From: Axinella damicornis
Lineage: Eukaryota; Porifera; Demospongiae; Axinellida; Axinellidae
Direction: 5' to 3'
Length of the DNA: 64,000 nt
NCBI GenBank assembly: GCA_963931865.1
Contig: OZ007506.1
Coordinates: 18,449,853 to 18,513,852 of the forward strand
Numbering within the stretch: the first letter of the stretch is position 1; the number at the start of each line of letters is the position of its first letter. Shown here piece after piece: positions 12,201 to 26,300 of this stretch. A model generated the notes under the pieces. The model made no database searches and was not told where the DNA came from. It saw nothing but the letters and a program-made list of their open reading frames with translations. The position numbers were made by a program, and so were the translations under genes.

Positions 12201-13775
12201 CTAGTACGGTCTGCCTCTGGCAGGACGTATGGATATAGCCACATCTATATAGTCTCCAATCTGGAACTTCCGGGAGTGCAGGGTAATGTTATCGTCGGTT
12301 CCCTTCCTTCCACAGCATGTCTGTCCTAGGTCCTTTAGCCTATAACCTCCACGCCTAGGGTCAGGGTACACGGTGGCAAAGGAGAAGAGGGTCCCCTTCT
12401 GGCGTGTCTCAGGGTTCACCTCCCTGATGAGGGACATTAGCTCGCGTAGGGTGCAATCTAACCTGGGAGGAGAGAGCGTAACACACAACTGTCACTTTAC
12501 GTTCATGTACAGTGCAGCTGCTGTTTCAACCACTTTCAGAATTGCCATGGAGAATTGCTTGTGTAGCATCGCTCAATCTCGCTGCACTCTCATGTGCAGG
12601 TCTTTAGGGTTACCTACCATGTGTAAATCTGTAGTTCATTGGATGGTACACCATTTCTTGCAAACTCTTCCGATCTGTGGTAACATACCAAATGCATGTC
12701 ATTTGAATAATTTATGGTTAGTGATGGTAGAGCTTTGGGTAGCAAGGTCACATCCACATTGGTATTTGGTGCACTGCACTAGCACTACTGCGGAAAACAC
12801 TCCAAAGTTGTGCACTTTATGGGTGGCCTACATCTGAGGAACAAAAGGCAGTTCAGTGCTTCCTTGGACCGTTATCAATCCTCACACGCAAGTGTAAAAG
12901 AGGTCAGAGAGTGGACGAAAACAATCTGGGGTCCAGCTGGGATTCCAGCCCAAGCCCGATTGCATGAATACTAGTCCAATACTCTCTTGGGAACCCAATG
13001 AATATTGACGACACCAACTGTTCCACAAAGTACAAGCATTATACCTGTGGTGCCTTCCCATACTGCAGAAGACTCTTAAGAGCATGGGACACGTCTGTAG
13101 AGGAAAGAGGAAAGCGGATGTGGGTGAATTTCACACCTCAAAGAGATCAGCTACAGTTGAACTGATCTTTGTTTATTGAACTCACAGTTGATTACAGTTT
13201 CGCACTCCCATCCCATTCTGATTTGGCACCCTTGCAATACTGGCCAATAGCCACTAATATGTAAAAGCCCACCACTGACACCACCAGGGACAGAGTAAAC
13301 TGAGCTTAGTTTGCTCGATAAATCTGGGCCGAACAACTTAGTCTCACGGGCCAGCCTCTCGCCACACCCACAATGGGCCTGGCCCACGAGACTATGAACA
13401 ACTATGCAGACTCTCTACACGTGGAACTGTACCACAGATCTAAGCTTGGCCGGACTAACATTCCACGTGTGGATCAAATTTCAGTGACAGTTAGCTCCGT
13501 CCAGTGCAAACACACACCCTCACTAGAGCAATTCCTACCCACTGCTTTACAGGTAATGTTTCCTTCACCCTTCGTCTCCTCATAAATTCTATGGTCCCCT
13601 CAAGAAACTATGCACTAAAATTGGAGGGCTTGCCAAACTCAAAGTATGAGGTAAAAACAATATTCATCACCTTTTCCCTGTCCACAGTAAAGGCATCGTT
13701 GCTCGCAATGTTGGTCACTTGGTCATCACGTTTCACTGGAGACCTGGACTTTCTTCCACGATCTCGAGCCGCCAT
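12201..13775 (-). CDS. SAP18: SAP18, Sin3-associated polypeptide 18
   Basis: Four minus-strand exons: 13775-13671, 13094-13045, 12674-12618, 12462-12201, totalling 474 nt and 157 residues; human SAP18 has about 153-172. Phases agree and every junction is GT-AG. Visible hallmarks are VDREKTCPMLLRVF, GRHHR, NELQIYTW (split across exons 3 and 4), REVNPETRQKGTLFSFA, GYRLKDLG and GRKGTDDNITL, ending RPY. SAP18 is a ubiquitin-like-fold subunit of the Sin3-HDAC corepressor and of the ASAP/PSAP splicing complexes at the exon junction complex. The N terminus carries a short Arg/Lys/Ser stretch. The start was chosen because ATG at 13775 opens directly into the conserved exon and lies 203 bp from the divergent myosin VI start. 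Confidence 0.96.
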
Positions 13776-13978
13776 AATAAACTGTGATCGTGTACTAATT
13801 CAGTGAAGAGAGAGTTAAACCTATAGGGGGCCGCCGCGCGGGGAGGGCCGGGGGTCGTATAAGTACTAGCCTCGTTCCCAGGCTCCCGCCCAGCTAGCGT
13901 GGGTTTGGACCCGGGAACGAGGTTATCTCATGAGCTAGTGTAGCACGTTCTGTGACTACAGTAACAGTGTCAGTGAAG
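13776..13978. promoter_or_regulatory. Bidirectional promoter interval SAP18 / MYO6
   Basis: Only 203 bp separate the divergent ATG codons of SAP18 and myosin VI, so both promoters and 5' UTRs must fit here unless untranslated exons lie elsewhere. The interval includes a GC- and CpG-rich run at about 13828-13858 and a palindromic repeat at 13868-13922. No clear TATA box is seen. Confidence 0.6.
13868..13922. mobile_element. Fold-back repeat, CCTCGTTCCCAGG family
   Basis: AGCCTCGTTCCCAGGCTCCC faces an inverted CCGGGAACGAGG about 30 bp later. It sits inside the SAP18/MYO6 shared promoter. The inner inverted repeat GCTAGC is also palindromic. Confidence 0.65.
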
Positions 13979-16900
13979 ATGGACGGGGAACAGCGGGTGT
14001 GGGCTCCTCATCCCGTGGAAGGGTATCAGATGGGGACTATTGTGGACGTGGGTGCAGATACACTCAGCGTAGCGCCTCTGGATGCCCCAGGACAGGTCAG
14101 TATTACTATGCCATGCCTCATATGACTGATTACGATACTGCACCGTGTGCACCGTCAGTTGCAAATTTTGTACAGCATGAAATACTCTATGTGGTCCAAT
14201 GCTACATTAGAGCCATAATAATAAAATTACAGCTTGGTCATGTACGACTAAGCTAATTCTTCCTGGATTCCGCCCATTTCCTTCACATCTTGTTTCTGGT
14301 GGGTAGAGGGAGAGGAAGAGTCCGTCTACACACTCTGGACTAGCCTTGTTCCCAGGCTCCCCCCTGTGTGCGCTCCCCCTCTGTATTTTGGGGGGAAGGG
14401 CCAGACTGTAAGAATGTATTTCACCCACGCATAGTTTCCCGAACAACTTGCTATTTTGTGGACACTTCATAAAACCTCCAACCTCCAGCACTTGGATGGA
14501 AGCATTACGAAAAGGCCTCAAGGTCCTTTGGAGGGATTTCACATCACGTTAGACAAACTTTCGCGAAAGTCCAACTAGTAACATGCCATGGAACAAACCT
14601 TTCCCCTACTAAGAGTGTAATTTTGGAATCTTGCCAGGCCTGGGTCTAGTCTTGCTGGTCATACCTACGCCGCAAGGGAGGGATTGGATCTGGTTGCTTG
14701 CTCTACATTGAAGGAAGTGTTAGTGGAACGATCACTTGAACAGTACACCTATGTAGTAATTTCCCTGCTAGCCTCATTCCCAGGCCGCATCCTGGGAACG
14801 AGGCTATGCATGTGCCATGATTGTGGATTCCGTTGGTAGTTGAGCAGCGATGCATCTTACTACTAGCCCACTTGACGTTGTGCATGTGTGTGTTGATTTG
14901 GGCAAGCCGTAAGTATATATGAAGTGGCGGACGCAATTCTGGCCACTGCCCCAACCAACCAGGTTGAAACTAAGTAGATCAACAAAGAATAGTTTCCTTG
15001 GTAACCATGGGGCCAAGGACAGCACTTGCCAAGAACTCAGCCTCTAGTACTAGACGCTGTTCTGCCGCCCTGTATTCAACAGTCACCACGACTACATTGG
15101 GCAGATGTGTTGGGTTACGTATGAGGGTAAAGAAAATGGAGCTGGAGAGGGCATGGCAGCAAGGCTAGAGCAGAGTGATGTGTCATGCACCTCACTAGCC
15201 TCTTGCCCAAACTCCTCCCCAGCTTTTTGTTTCGTACTGTATAGTATGCGACAAAAAGCTGGGGAGAAGCCTGGGAACGAGGCTGCACCTGATACAGTGT
15301 GCACTGTGTGTACACAATATGCTGTGATCATGATTGTCCGCACTGCTGCAGGTGGTGGTGGCCTCCTATGACACAGTCTTTCCTGCTGTAGAGCAAGATG
15401 CAACGGACGTGGATGACAACTGTGAGTTGATGCACATTCACGTGCCTGTACCTTAGCATTAGCCTCGTTCCCAGGCTCCCCCTGCACCGCGCGCACAGGG
15501 GGAGCCTGGGAACGAGGCTACCTTAGCATTGTTTCAGGTATAGCATCTTGGTAGCCTCGTCGTCCCCCCCCCCCGTGCAGCCTGGGAATGAGGCTTGGCA
15601 TTGACAGCATCTCAATCACATGCTGCCATGGTAGCAGGCAAAGTCAGAAACATTTATCGATACTCATAACTTTGCCATATCTTTGTTGCAAACAGTTAGT
15701 TACTGCGTACAACTGCAGAATATCATTCAGACTGAAGCACATTGCGGCACTTGAGCGACTTCTACCTTCAGCACACCTGTCTACAGCACAACTACAAGTT
15801 GTACATTTGTTCAGTGAAGTGTCACTTGTACCTGAACACATACAGTTCTGTGTTCAGTTGTATGGGCCTCACCCATCATCAGGTGTGGGTTGTTGATCTG
15901 CACCTCACTCTTCATGCAGGTTCACTGATGTATCTCAACGAGGCCACCTTGTTGCACAATGTCAGAGTCCGCTATGCCAGAAACCAAATCTATGTGAGTT
16001 TCATGATGTCTTGGTTAACCAATTGGCGAGCATAGTGAGGCAAGTAGCCTTGACAACATAAGTCTGATACTGAGCTAGCGTTTGTATGTATACCATATGT
16101 GTGTGCGCAAATTCCGTCACACTTTATATGGAATGCAATAAAGTTAGTAACGCATCTGTGAATTGTAGTGCATGGGTGCCTGGAACAGCTGCTGTGGATG
16201 ACGATCGGAAAAGATGGTGGCTCACACAGTGGAAAAGGTGCATCGAACTGCTTCCCGGGCTTCATCAGTGACAGCGAAATAGCTTTAATTTTAGTGTCTG
16301 TCCATACACCGAGGCAAGAGCGCATGATTGTTTTTTCATGCGCTCTTGACCGAGGCCGATGTCCCCTAAAGAAACTTGTGAGGACAGACTTGTGGTACTG
16401 TATTAGATGGCAAGCTTTAGTGTAAGCGTACACCTGCTGCTAAAATATACAATGAAAGTGTAGTGATGGCAACACGCCAAAAAGTATGTAAACTAGACAT
16501 GAACGATACCATAAAAGCAGCTAAGTAAACACCCTCCCTACAGTAAAAATGTAAGAATGTATGTACGTACAATGACAAAAGATGTAGGAGACTGTATGCT
16601 TGAATAGGTAGCCAGCAACTAATCGCTATGTCTGCCCATGTATAAGTAAGTATCTCCTGATAATACGCCCATGAGTGATGAACTTTAGTGGCTACTCAAA
16701 GAGGGCGGTGGGCATTTTTTGGATTTACTGCACTCAGAAATAGGCACATTGCACGTGCAAAATATACATGTGTCAGTCATTCTAGCAAGGCTTTACTACT
16801 CCCTACTCTCTTCGTGTGAGTAGCTGCAGGAAAAAGACACAGCAGGAGTGCTTGAATGACATGGAGCGTGCAGTCCATCTTCAGAACTTGAAAATTGCTG

Positions 16901-19900
16901 CTGCATCCGAGAAATCCGTAGTGCGCTGCTACTGCTAGCTGCAGCTAGGTGATTGCACACACGGTGATACAAGCTTGCAAAGCTCAGAGTGTGCGCAGTC
17001 TACATGTCCATGTATTAGTACACAGCTGACTGTACAATGGCATACAGCGATAGTGGAACTGTTACCACAATAGCCAGCCTTTGTTTCTTTCGTAGTACTT
17101 CTTCCGGAGCTATATCAATGCTTTACTGTTCGAGGTAATATATATGGTGGGCGTACTTCAAGTAATGCATGACCCTGTGCAACAACTTGTCACAAAAATG
17201 TGTGGTGGGTGTATCTTTGAGGGTGCGGGAGATTATACCACGGACTTTCAATGAGATTCTATGCTCCATAGATTGACCAAATTTGTGCTAAGCTATATTT
17301 CTTCTTATATCCTCAGACCTATGTTGCCAATATACTGCTGGCAGTGAACCCTTACTCCGAGGTACCAGGCCTCTACTCCCCTGACGCTGTTCGCAGGTAC
17401 AACGGCAAGTCCCTTGGGGTGCTGCCACCGCACGTCTTTGCCATTGGTGAGTGAGAGACCAGCCATCCACACCACTGCCACTGCTTGGATACCATAGTCG
17501 CACATTATTGAGCACATGCGCCCTTATCCTCACAGGAAGAAAGTATGCGCCTAATAATGGGGTGTGGTTAATTTGAATGGCATGATTTTATCTACTGTGA
17601 AGTGTGCTTCATTTAGAAGTTTTTCTACCCGTAGGATCTAGAGTTTCTGGGAGAAGGCTTCATCGCTTAATAGTGAAGCCAGACACTGAGCGCATAAGTG
17701 CGAGGGTCTGGTCCGAAGTGTTATGTAACTTCATGAATACACTTATGCACCCAGCACACTCAGACTTGGGTAGAGCAGCAATTGCCTATTCTGTAATCTG
17801 ATTGGACTGCAATATTTTGACAGTGAGTTCAAAACCTGATAGAGGCTTACCAGACGCTTGCGCTTACGCGCTTGGTCTGGCTTCACCAGACTTAATGACG
17901 AGTAGCTTAGAACAAGCGTCGAACCTGCGTCTAACAGTGAATGAGCACCTGTATGTGAGCTGCACTTAATAACATGCAAGTACAGTATAATATGACTTTG
18001 GTGGATATGATATCACTCTGAGGTTGATTTCATATTGTTCTCTGTCTGTTAACTTTAGCTGATAAGGCTTATCGGCAGATGAAGACCGTGAAGGAGAGCC
18101 AATCCATCGTAGTCAGTGGTAAGTACACGACCAAAGTAATATGTAAGTTAATTGGCGGTATTGAAACATTCCATAACTGTGGAGAAGTGTGATGCTCTCA
18201 GCCAGGAGCTTATGAGCGCCGCGAAGCGGTTATGGGCTCCTGTCTCAGCGTATACCCATCCATTCACCACATTTTTTGTTACACTATCAGAGAGCATACA
18301 TGTTGCTGATGATGATGGTACCCTCTTATTTTTTGTTGTTGATAATTTTACCTGTGTGAAGTTATTGGCTTCGGAAGGTGATTGATACGCACTGCTTATT
18401 TCGATTGTATGTGGTGCCTACAGTGTAGCACTTCCAGTTTGATTGCAGTTATGCACAATAATGTGCACAATAATCTTGCGTCACAAACCGGGAGTCCTAT
18501 GCATTCTGTCGTTAGAAGAGCACATGCGATCGATACTCATGTACAAACATTTCAACGAGAGCAGGCTTTCCATCAATGACGTCAGCTGCTGTTTGATGAA
18601 TGGGGACTCGTCTTGTTACAGAAATGGTGCTCCACCTTTCTATGGCCTCTGATAAGTTGCAAGTACAGTCACAGGACAGATAGTGCTATCATTTCGCTAC
18701 AGGATGATTGTTACTTCTTGGACAAAAGAGATGAAATCTTAGTGCTGGGGCTGTGTGAATGGATTGGAGGTGCAGAGGTTACAGTGACCTCACTTGACCT
18801 CAGGAAGCCAAAACATCCTGCACACAGTCACATTGCTGCCCACAATATCCTTCAGGTGTAGGTACTCTCTTTCTCTAGCACTGCAATGGCTTTTTGTATT
18901 GTCCATGGGGTGATCGGTAGGCAGGATTTACAAGGCTGCCTCTCAGTGTGAGATCCAATCCAGCAGCTGCGGTGGTTGTCACTTACATACAGTTGCAGCC
19001 CCCCTGCCAAGTACACCTTGAATGTGCCGTATGCTCTTGTTTGAGCTGCATGTGCTATGAACAAGATCAGTTGATATTCAGACGTTGGTTTCTCTTGTTT
19101 ACGTGGGATCTGCTCTGAACTTCAGAAGTTGGAGCTGTTCCGCAGATAGCTGTGCACCCCCATCATCCAGAAGCATCTGAACACATGATAAAATCAGTAC
19201 GGGCTCAATGCATTTGACGTCATAGACGATACAAGAACCCCATGCCATGCCATCGATTGAGTCCCACTGAATCAACTTGTACTCTGTTGAGCTACACCCA
19301 GTGATGGAGGCATTTCTTGCTGCATGCCACACCCAACATCCTCCGGATGAATGCCCTTCCAGGAAACACAACTTTGCTTTGTACTACGTATGTAACGTAG
19401 GTGGCAGATCTGTGGCCGTAGATCGATCCCTTTTTCGAGCTCTTCAACGTAACAGCCGCGTCTTGATGAACTGTTTGTCATGACTTGGTACTTTATCATG
19501 TTGCTTAAGTATGATAATGTTAGAGTGAGGTCTGACAACTGGAAGGGAGGGAGGAGGGAGGGAGGGAGGGAGGGAGGGAGGGAGGGAGGGAGGGAGGGAG
19601 GGAGGGAGGGAGGGGGGAGGGAGGGAAGGGGGTAGGCAGGGAGGGAGGGAGGGGGGGGGGGGGGGGGGGGGAGGAACTGGAATGCATAATGAACTATTTT
19701 CCCAACTGTGGTTTATGAATGTAGGTGAAAGTGGAGCTGGAAAAACTGAGTCTACCAAATACATTTTGAGGTACGTACAGTATATTCTGATGTGCTGTCA
19801 TTGGTATGCAGTGAAAGTATTTCAACGGGTGCGCCATTGACAATCAGCCCTCTGCCCATGGTAATAGCATCCGCTTGTGTAGAGCTTCGATCCCAAAACA

Positions 19901-22900
19901 GAACTGTCTAAGAAACAGTACCCCCCTTAAGCCCTCGAAGGCTTGCCTGCGTCACTGACAGGGCAGTCAGGGTACGGAAATAAGGCTAGAGGGAAGCCTG
20001 TTGCAAACCTTTCGCCGCGCACTGCATATACCTATGTGGTCAACCAGATTCTATATATTCCATATGTGTATTCTATTTGTTATGTAGGTATCTGACTGAA
20101 TCCTATGGGGCCACTGCTGGAATGATTGAGCAAAGGATTGTGGAAGGTACTCAGTGTGTAGCATCCTTCATTTCATTTCGTAACAGCTTCTGCTCGCTAC
20201 CATCTGAAACTGTCACTCGATCGCAATTTGTCATATCAATATCCTGACCAGCTTTCTGCTACGTTGCTCATAAGCAGCTAGCGTATGGTCCGTCCCAATT
20301 CACATGTTACGTAGCATCACTTACTGCCAACGACAGTTGAGACGGCAATAGCGAACCACGGGAGTTGGGTTTCAGTATATGTTTCAGTCAGTTCGGATGG
20401 CAATCATGACAGTGCAGTCCGTATGTCTTTCTTAAGTGCCATCATGACATAATTTTGAGTGTACTACACGATAATATTATATGGCTGTCACTCAGGAGGC
20501 TAGCATGTCTGACGTTCCTCTCTTTCTGCAGCGAACCCTTTGTTGGAGTCGTTTGGCAATGCCAAGACAATGAGAAACAACAACAGCAGTAGATTTGGGA
20601 AGTTTGTGGAGATTCATTTCAGCAGTAAGGTATGTGTTTGTTTTCATTTCACCTTTCATGTAGACATTAGTTTGTATGTAGGGAGAGCTTCGCTCGCTTC
20701 AGCTGCTGCTCCCTGATTGTGTCCGCCAGTTCCTTCCTCATCAGTGTCGCGAGCTCCTGTTCCTCTCTGCATCTGCATGTGTCCGATGTAGCTCACTACT
20801 CTGATGCACCAACAGCCTTGTGCGATAGCATCTCAGGCGAAGAGCGGTAGCCCCCCGAACACCCCACCTCCGTTACTCACATAGACACACAAACACACAC
20901 ACTCTTAACATCTTAATGCATTGATGGTTCTGACACCCAGTCTCTGGTTCTGACACCCAGTCTCTGCGTAAGAGAGGATGACAATGCAGTGTTTACCTTA
21001 GTTCCTGTTAGCAGCTGCTGATGTGCAGTGCACCTGGCATGAAGATTTTAACGTGTGTGTGTCTGTCTGTGTGTGCGTGATGGAAGTGGGCATGGGTTGG
21101 GGAGGGACTAACTATTGTGACGCACAACCTTTGTACTTTACTACTAACCTCGAGCCTCCGAACTGCAAACTCTACGAAGATTGCGTGAGAACGATGGGTT
21201 ATTGAACAGTTGAGGCTGCATCTGAGGGCAGCAGCTGAAGCGGGCACGATTGGGAGGCAAGCCACAGGAAGAGGGCGCGATCGGGGAGCAGCAGCGGAGG
21301 CAACAAAGGGGAAGTAGCTGAGCAAGCAAAATGAGCAAAGCTATTGGGACATTAGTTTGTGAACGTATTAAGTGTTTGATACTGATGGTTGCTCTCTAGT
21401 TTGATGTGGTCGGTGGCTATGTGTCCCACTACCTGCTGGAAAGGTCCCGGATCTGCTCACAGTCGTCAGAGGAGAGGAACTATCATGTCTTCTATTCCAT
21501 GCTTGCTGGCGCTTCTCCTGAGATGAGGAAAGCCCTCGGCCTCGATGCGAACAACTTCAATGTAAGAGCACAGCTGTAACTTTTCAATAAGTACGTAGGT
21601 GGTAACATCCTATTTTGCCCTGGTTATTGGCCGTTCCCAGTGATATCTAGCAGTGGAACAAGAAGAGGCCGATATAGTGGACCATGTAATATGAGTGTAT
21701 AGCAGGTGAACTTGCCAACAGTGAAGCCAATAGTGTTCTTATTGCACTGTGTACGTATGCTACATACGTATGTACATATGGAGAGCCATAACTAACCAAT
21801 CATCACCAGACACATATCTGATGGCTGAGCACTACAGTTTTAGCAATTGAATAGTTTGCTGATCCCCTGTACCTGATACCAAGAGCACATGATGACATCA
21901 TCGTCATTCCACGCCACAGTGATAATGATGTCATCATGCGCTCTTGCTGATATGTATCTCACTTTTACGGTTTACGCTACTCTCTCTCTCTCTCCTTGCA
22001 TCTGATCGTGATCAGTATCTGAACCCATCCTCGCTGCGTGACCCATCCATCAACGATGCTGAGGAGTTTCTCCGCCTTGAGCAGTCCATGGACAAGATTG
22101 GGCTCAGTGGACAGGAGAAGGCTGACCTGTACCGAGTGGTTGCAGCTGTGTTGCATCTGGGGAACATCATGTTCGAGGACAATACTGGCGACAAGAAAGG
22201 TGCTTATTGACGTTACCTTCAGTAAATTAATTGCCAGCTGTTCCATTGCGGGGTTTTTATTTTGAACTCTAACCTCCATAAGTGCAGAGGTTCATTCTGA
22301 GTTAGATGTAGCAGGCAAAAGCAAGCATTTCACTGTATTGATCGCGTGTAAAGGTATTTCTTTTTCCTCCAGGTGGAAGTTTGGTGACTGGAGGCAGCCG
22401 TGGGACCTTGGTGGGAGTGGCACAATTGTTGGGCCTGGAGGCAGGTGAATTGCAGCGAGCTCTGACCTCCCGTGTCATGATCACAACGAAGGGAGGAAGT
22501 ATCGGCACCATCATTAAGTAAGGGACTGTATGGAGGTTTTACGTGTGCATAAGCACCTATTGTACTCTACTATAGTACTACATGTAAGGGAGTAAGCGAT
22601 CAGTCTTCTAGCGTGGCTCCCAGGCATTAAACTGCGGGGATAATGGTCAGATGTCAGCCCTACTGAAGTGTTTATTCAAAGTTATATAGTTATGAATGAC
22701 ACAGTCATAGTTCACAAAGTCGGGGAAAATTTGTACCCACAAAAATTTAGATCCACAAAAATTATCATGGTCGTACTTCAGTAAGTAATAGGAAACTTGT
22801 GTTTAAATTCGCAATATCACATGCTAATGTTATGTGCGTTACAGTGTTCCTCTGAAGCCAGATCAAGCTATCAATGCCCGGGATGCTCTTGCAAAGGCTC

Positions 22901-23255
22901 TCTATGTGAGGCTGTTCGACCACATTGTGGCCAGAGTGAACGACTGCTTCCGCTTTACGTCTTCGAGCTACTACATTGGTGTGCTGGATATTGCAGGATT
23001 TGGTTAGTATGTTCGTATGTGTACAATTATGCTAAAAGGTATTTGTTTCCCTAATGAAATTTCCAAACCTATAGTACATCACTACAGTTTTGCAGTGCAA
23101 AAGGATGCGCGCCATTATGTGCGTTGCTCACCGTGTTCTGTATATCTGTAGAGTACTTGCAGATGAACAGTTTTGAGCAGTTCTGTATCAACTACTGCAA
23201 TGAGAAGCTTCAGCAGTTCTTCAATTCCAGAATGCTCAGAGAGGTATGCGCTGCT

Positions 23256-23330
<75 letters not shown>

Positions 23331-26300
23331 TGTGTGTGTGTGTTCCAGAATGCTCACAGAGGTAATGTGCTGGGTCTGTTGATCATTCATACACTGCTTC
23401 TTAGCATTGTCACAGGCATGCCGTCAGGAAACTGTAGAGTGTTGATAGAGTATACCCCTAATAATTTGTTATTTCCACTCATTACATTACAAGTACTGCA
23501 CTCCTGGTAGCGCAACTCGCTCGTTACTAGGGCAACCTCACCTTTCGTAATCATTCCTTAGATCTTGCTCTCGGATGCTTGAGCAGACTGATTCCATCCA
23601 CCTCACAGCTAGCCTCATTCCCTGTGTGCTTGTAGGCTCGTCCCAGTTATATCATTATGTGATCACATGCAACGGCACATACTGCCGATAGTAGAAGATT
23701 GATTTTCTCCATATTCATGCAGCTTCCTTTGCCAGCTCAGTGAACTGTTGTAGATTATACCTAGTGGGTGTAAAAAAGCTCCCAAATTAGAAATACATGT
23801 ACTCATGAAATGGTCATCAAACTGTTCTGGTAGTTTGTAGTGTGCGATAGTGAGAGGCTTGACCAGAGAAATCTGAAAGCTCAAGTGACTACTAAAATTA
23901 CAAGTTGATTGACTTTCCTGCTGTATGTTGTTCGCAAGAGATGACGGTGCTTAATATTTGTCCTATTAGGAGCAAGACCTGTACAAGAAGGAGTGCCTCG
24001 GTCTCACGGAGGTGTCCTACAACGACAACAAGGACTGCATTGGTAGGTGGTGCTTCAGATGCATGTGCTAATTACTTGTGGCTCGCTCAGTGGTGTTAGT
24101 GCCATTCAGGGATCACCTGTAGAAAATTCTTTGTCAAGACTGCCAGTTCGAATACACGTTATTTTTTCCTGCGTGCAATGTGTATTGACTCATGTACACA
24201 TACTTGTAGTTGTTGGTTATGTAGCTTAATTGTTCTTTCTAATCCTGCTACACAATCTCATGCACAGACTTGATAGAGGTCCGCACACGTGGCGTCATAG
24301 ACCTGCTGGATGAGGAGTGTAAGCTTCCTAAGGGTTCCGACCATCACTTCACAGAGACTGTGCACCTCACTCACAGAAGTCACTTCAGACTCAGTGTAAG
24401 TACTGATTGTAATACTCCTTACGTTGGCCTTATCTACCTGTTTTGTATTGAATGATTAATATGTGTGTTGCCGTAGGAGAAAGCACCTTGTAAAAGATTG
24501 TTTTCTTCATTTCCCTAGGTTCCTCGCAAGTCAAAGTTGAACTACCACCGTAACCTCCGTGATAATGAGGGATTCATGATCAGGCACTTTGCAGGGGCCG
24601 TGTGCTACCAAACCGTAAGGACTTTCTGCTGTTGACTTGTTCAGCACTATATTTACATCTCACAAGTGTACTTACTTCAGGCATTGATGCCTAACTTGTG
24701 TACCACAAATCAGCACAGTACTTTGGAGTCACATTATATTTCGAGGGGCAACCGCACTCCTGTTAGCCGCGTTGCAACCGGTTACAACTTCTAGTTGTCA
24801 TAGGCCATGGTTTGTTTGTGATTTCGTGAGTTTTCTCCCAACCCCTCTTTTCTCTTCCTTCCGCTCTCCTTTGCTGATCAGGTTGGCTTCCTGGACAAGA
24901 ACAATGATGCCCTTCATTCCTCCTTGGAGCAGCTGATGGCTATCAGCACAGATGACTTCGTCAAGAAACTCTTTCCTGAGGCCACTAGCACGCCTGGTGT
25001 CAACACCAAGAAGCTGGCCCTCATCAGCGTCGGCAGCAAATTCAGGGTTAGGTCTTTTCCCTCATTCTCTATGCGTAAAGATATAGGGTGTCTAGAGCTA
25101 TGTACACTGTGAACTGGGATTGGTATGCAGCTTGATCTATATACCAGCACGTGCATGGCTTGAAACACTGATGTCCACATTCCAAGGTACTTCTCATCTG
25201 TACAGACACAGTTGAATGAGCTGATGGAGAAGCTCAACAGCACTGTAAGTGGTTCTGTATAGTAGGTGTAAAGCACTGCTAGTGTGTTGAACGTTGGATT
25301 GACAGAGGCTATCTGGTTCTGTAGGGCTCAAGCTTCATCCGGTGCCTGAAGCCCAACCTGAAAATGGAGTCAGGGCACTTCATTGGAGGGCAGATTCTGT
25401 CACAGCTCCAGTGTGCTGGTGAGTTGACGGGGGGTGTGTGGTGGAGAGCTAACTGCCAGAATGGATTAATTGTTACAAGCAATTATAGTGGCAAGTGTAA
25501 TTTTCTAGCAGAACTGTGATTATTGCAGCAATGGGCCAACAGATCCCTTTGACTACAAGATGCTGAAGTAAAGCCTGTCATTCTGACTTTAAACCCAAAC
25601 TCACACAATATCCTACATATCCTATGGTACGGAATGAATTGCTATGCACCCAGAAGGGTGCTATTTGCAGCAAATGATGACATGTCATGCTGCCTTGTGG
25701 CTTCGTCTGTCCATATCTCTCTGCCTGACCTAGTTTTCAGCCAGATAAATGGTGGCTGACTACATAGCCAAAGCTACGTACTGAATACGTTCAGATACTA
25801 CTTGAAGATACATAATTATTACGATAAAACATTGACTTACCACAGCAACACATGACTCCCGTTTGCGGAACTATTTCCGTCGCTGTGCCATGTAGATTTA
25901 CACTACATTTGATGCTCCGGAAGACCTAAACAAAGCTGTAGAAGATCTGGAAGCATTCCAATTTATGGCGAAGCCACACCACAAAACGTGTCGGAAAAAC
26001 ATTCCGAAGGTCAACATCATTTTTAAGACGCATACATTACAGGCTGTATTGAACTTGTGGTACATGGAATGCCCCTTGAGCAGTTATTGACATTCTCCGT
26101 TTTCCTGTGTTTTAGGCATGATTGAAGTGCTTCAACTGATGCAAGGTGGCTATCCTTCAAGGGCACAGTTTGTTGATCTGTATCAAATGTGAGAAGTGGT
26201 TTTCAATCTTGCATGCTAACTTTCTCCTGTCCGAACAGTAATTGACTGTTTGTGCCCAGTGGGTACAATGATCAGGAGGCGTTGAAAGCACATACAGCTG

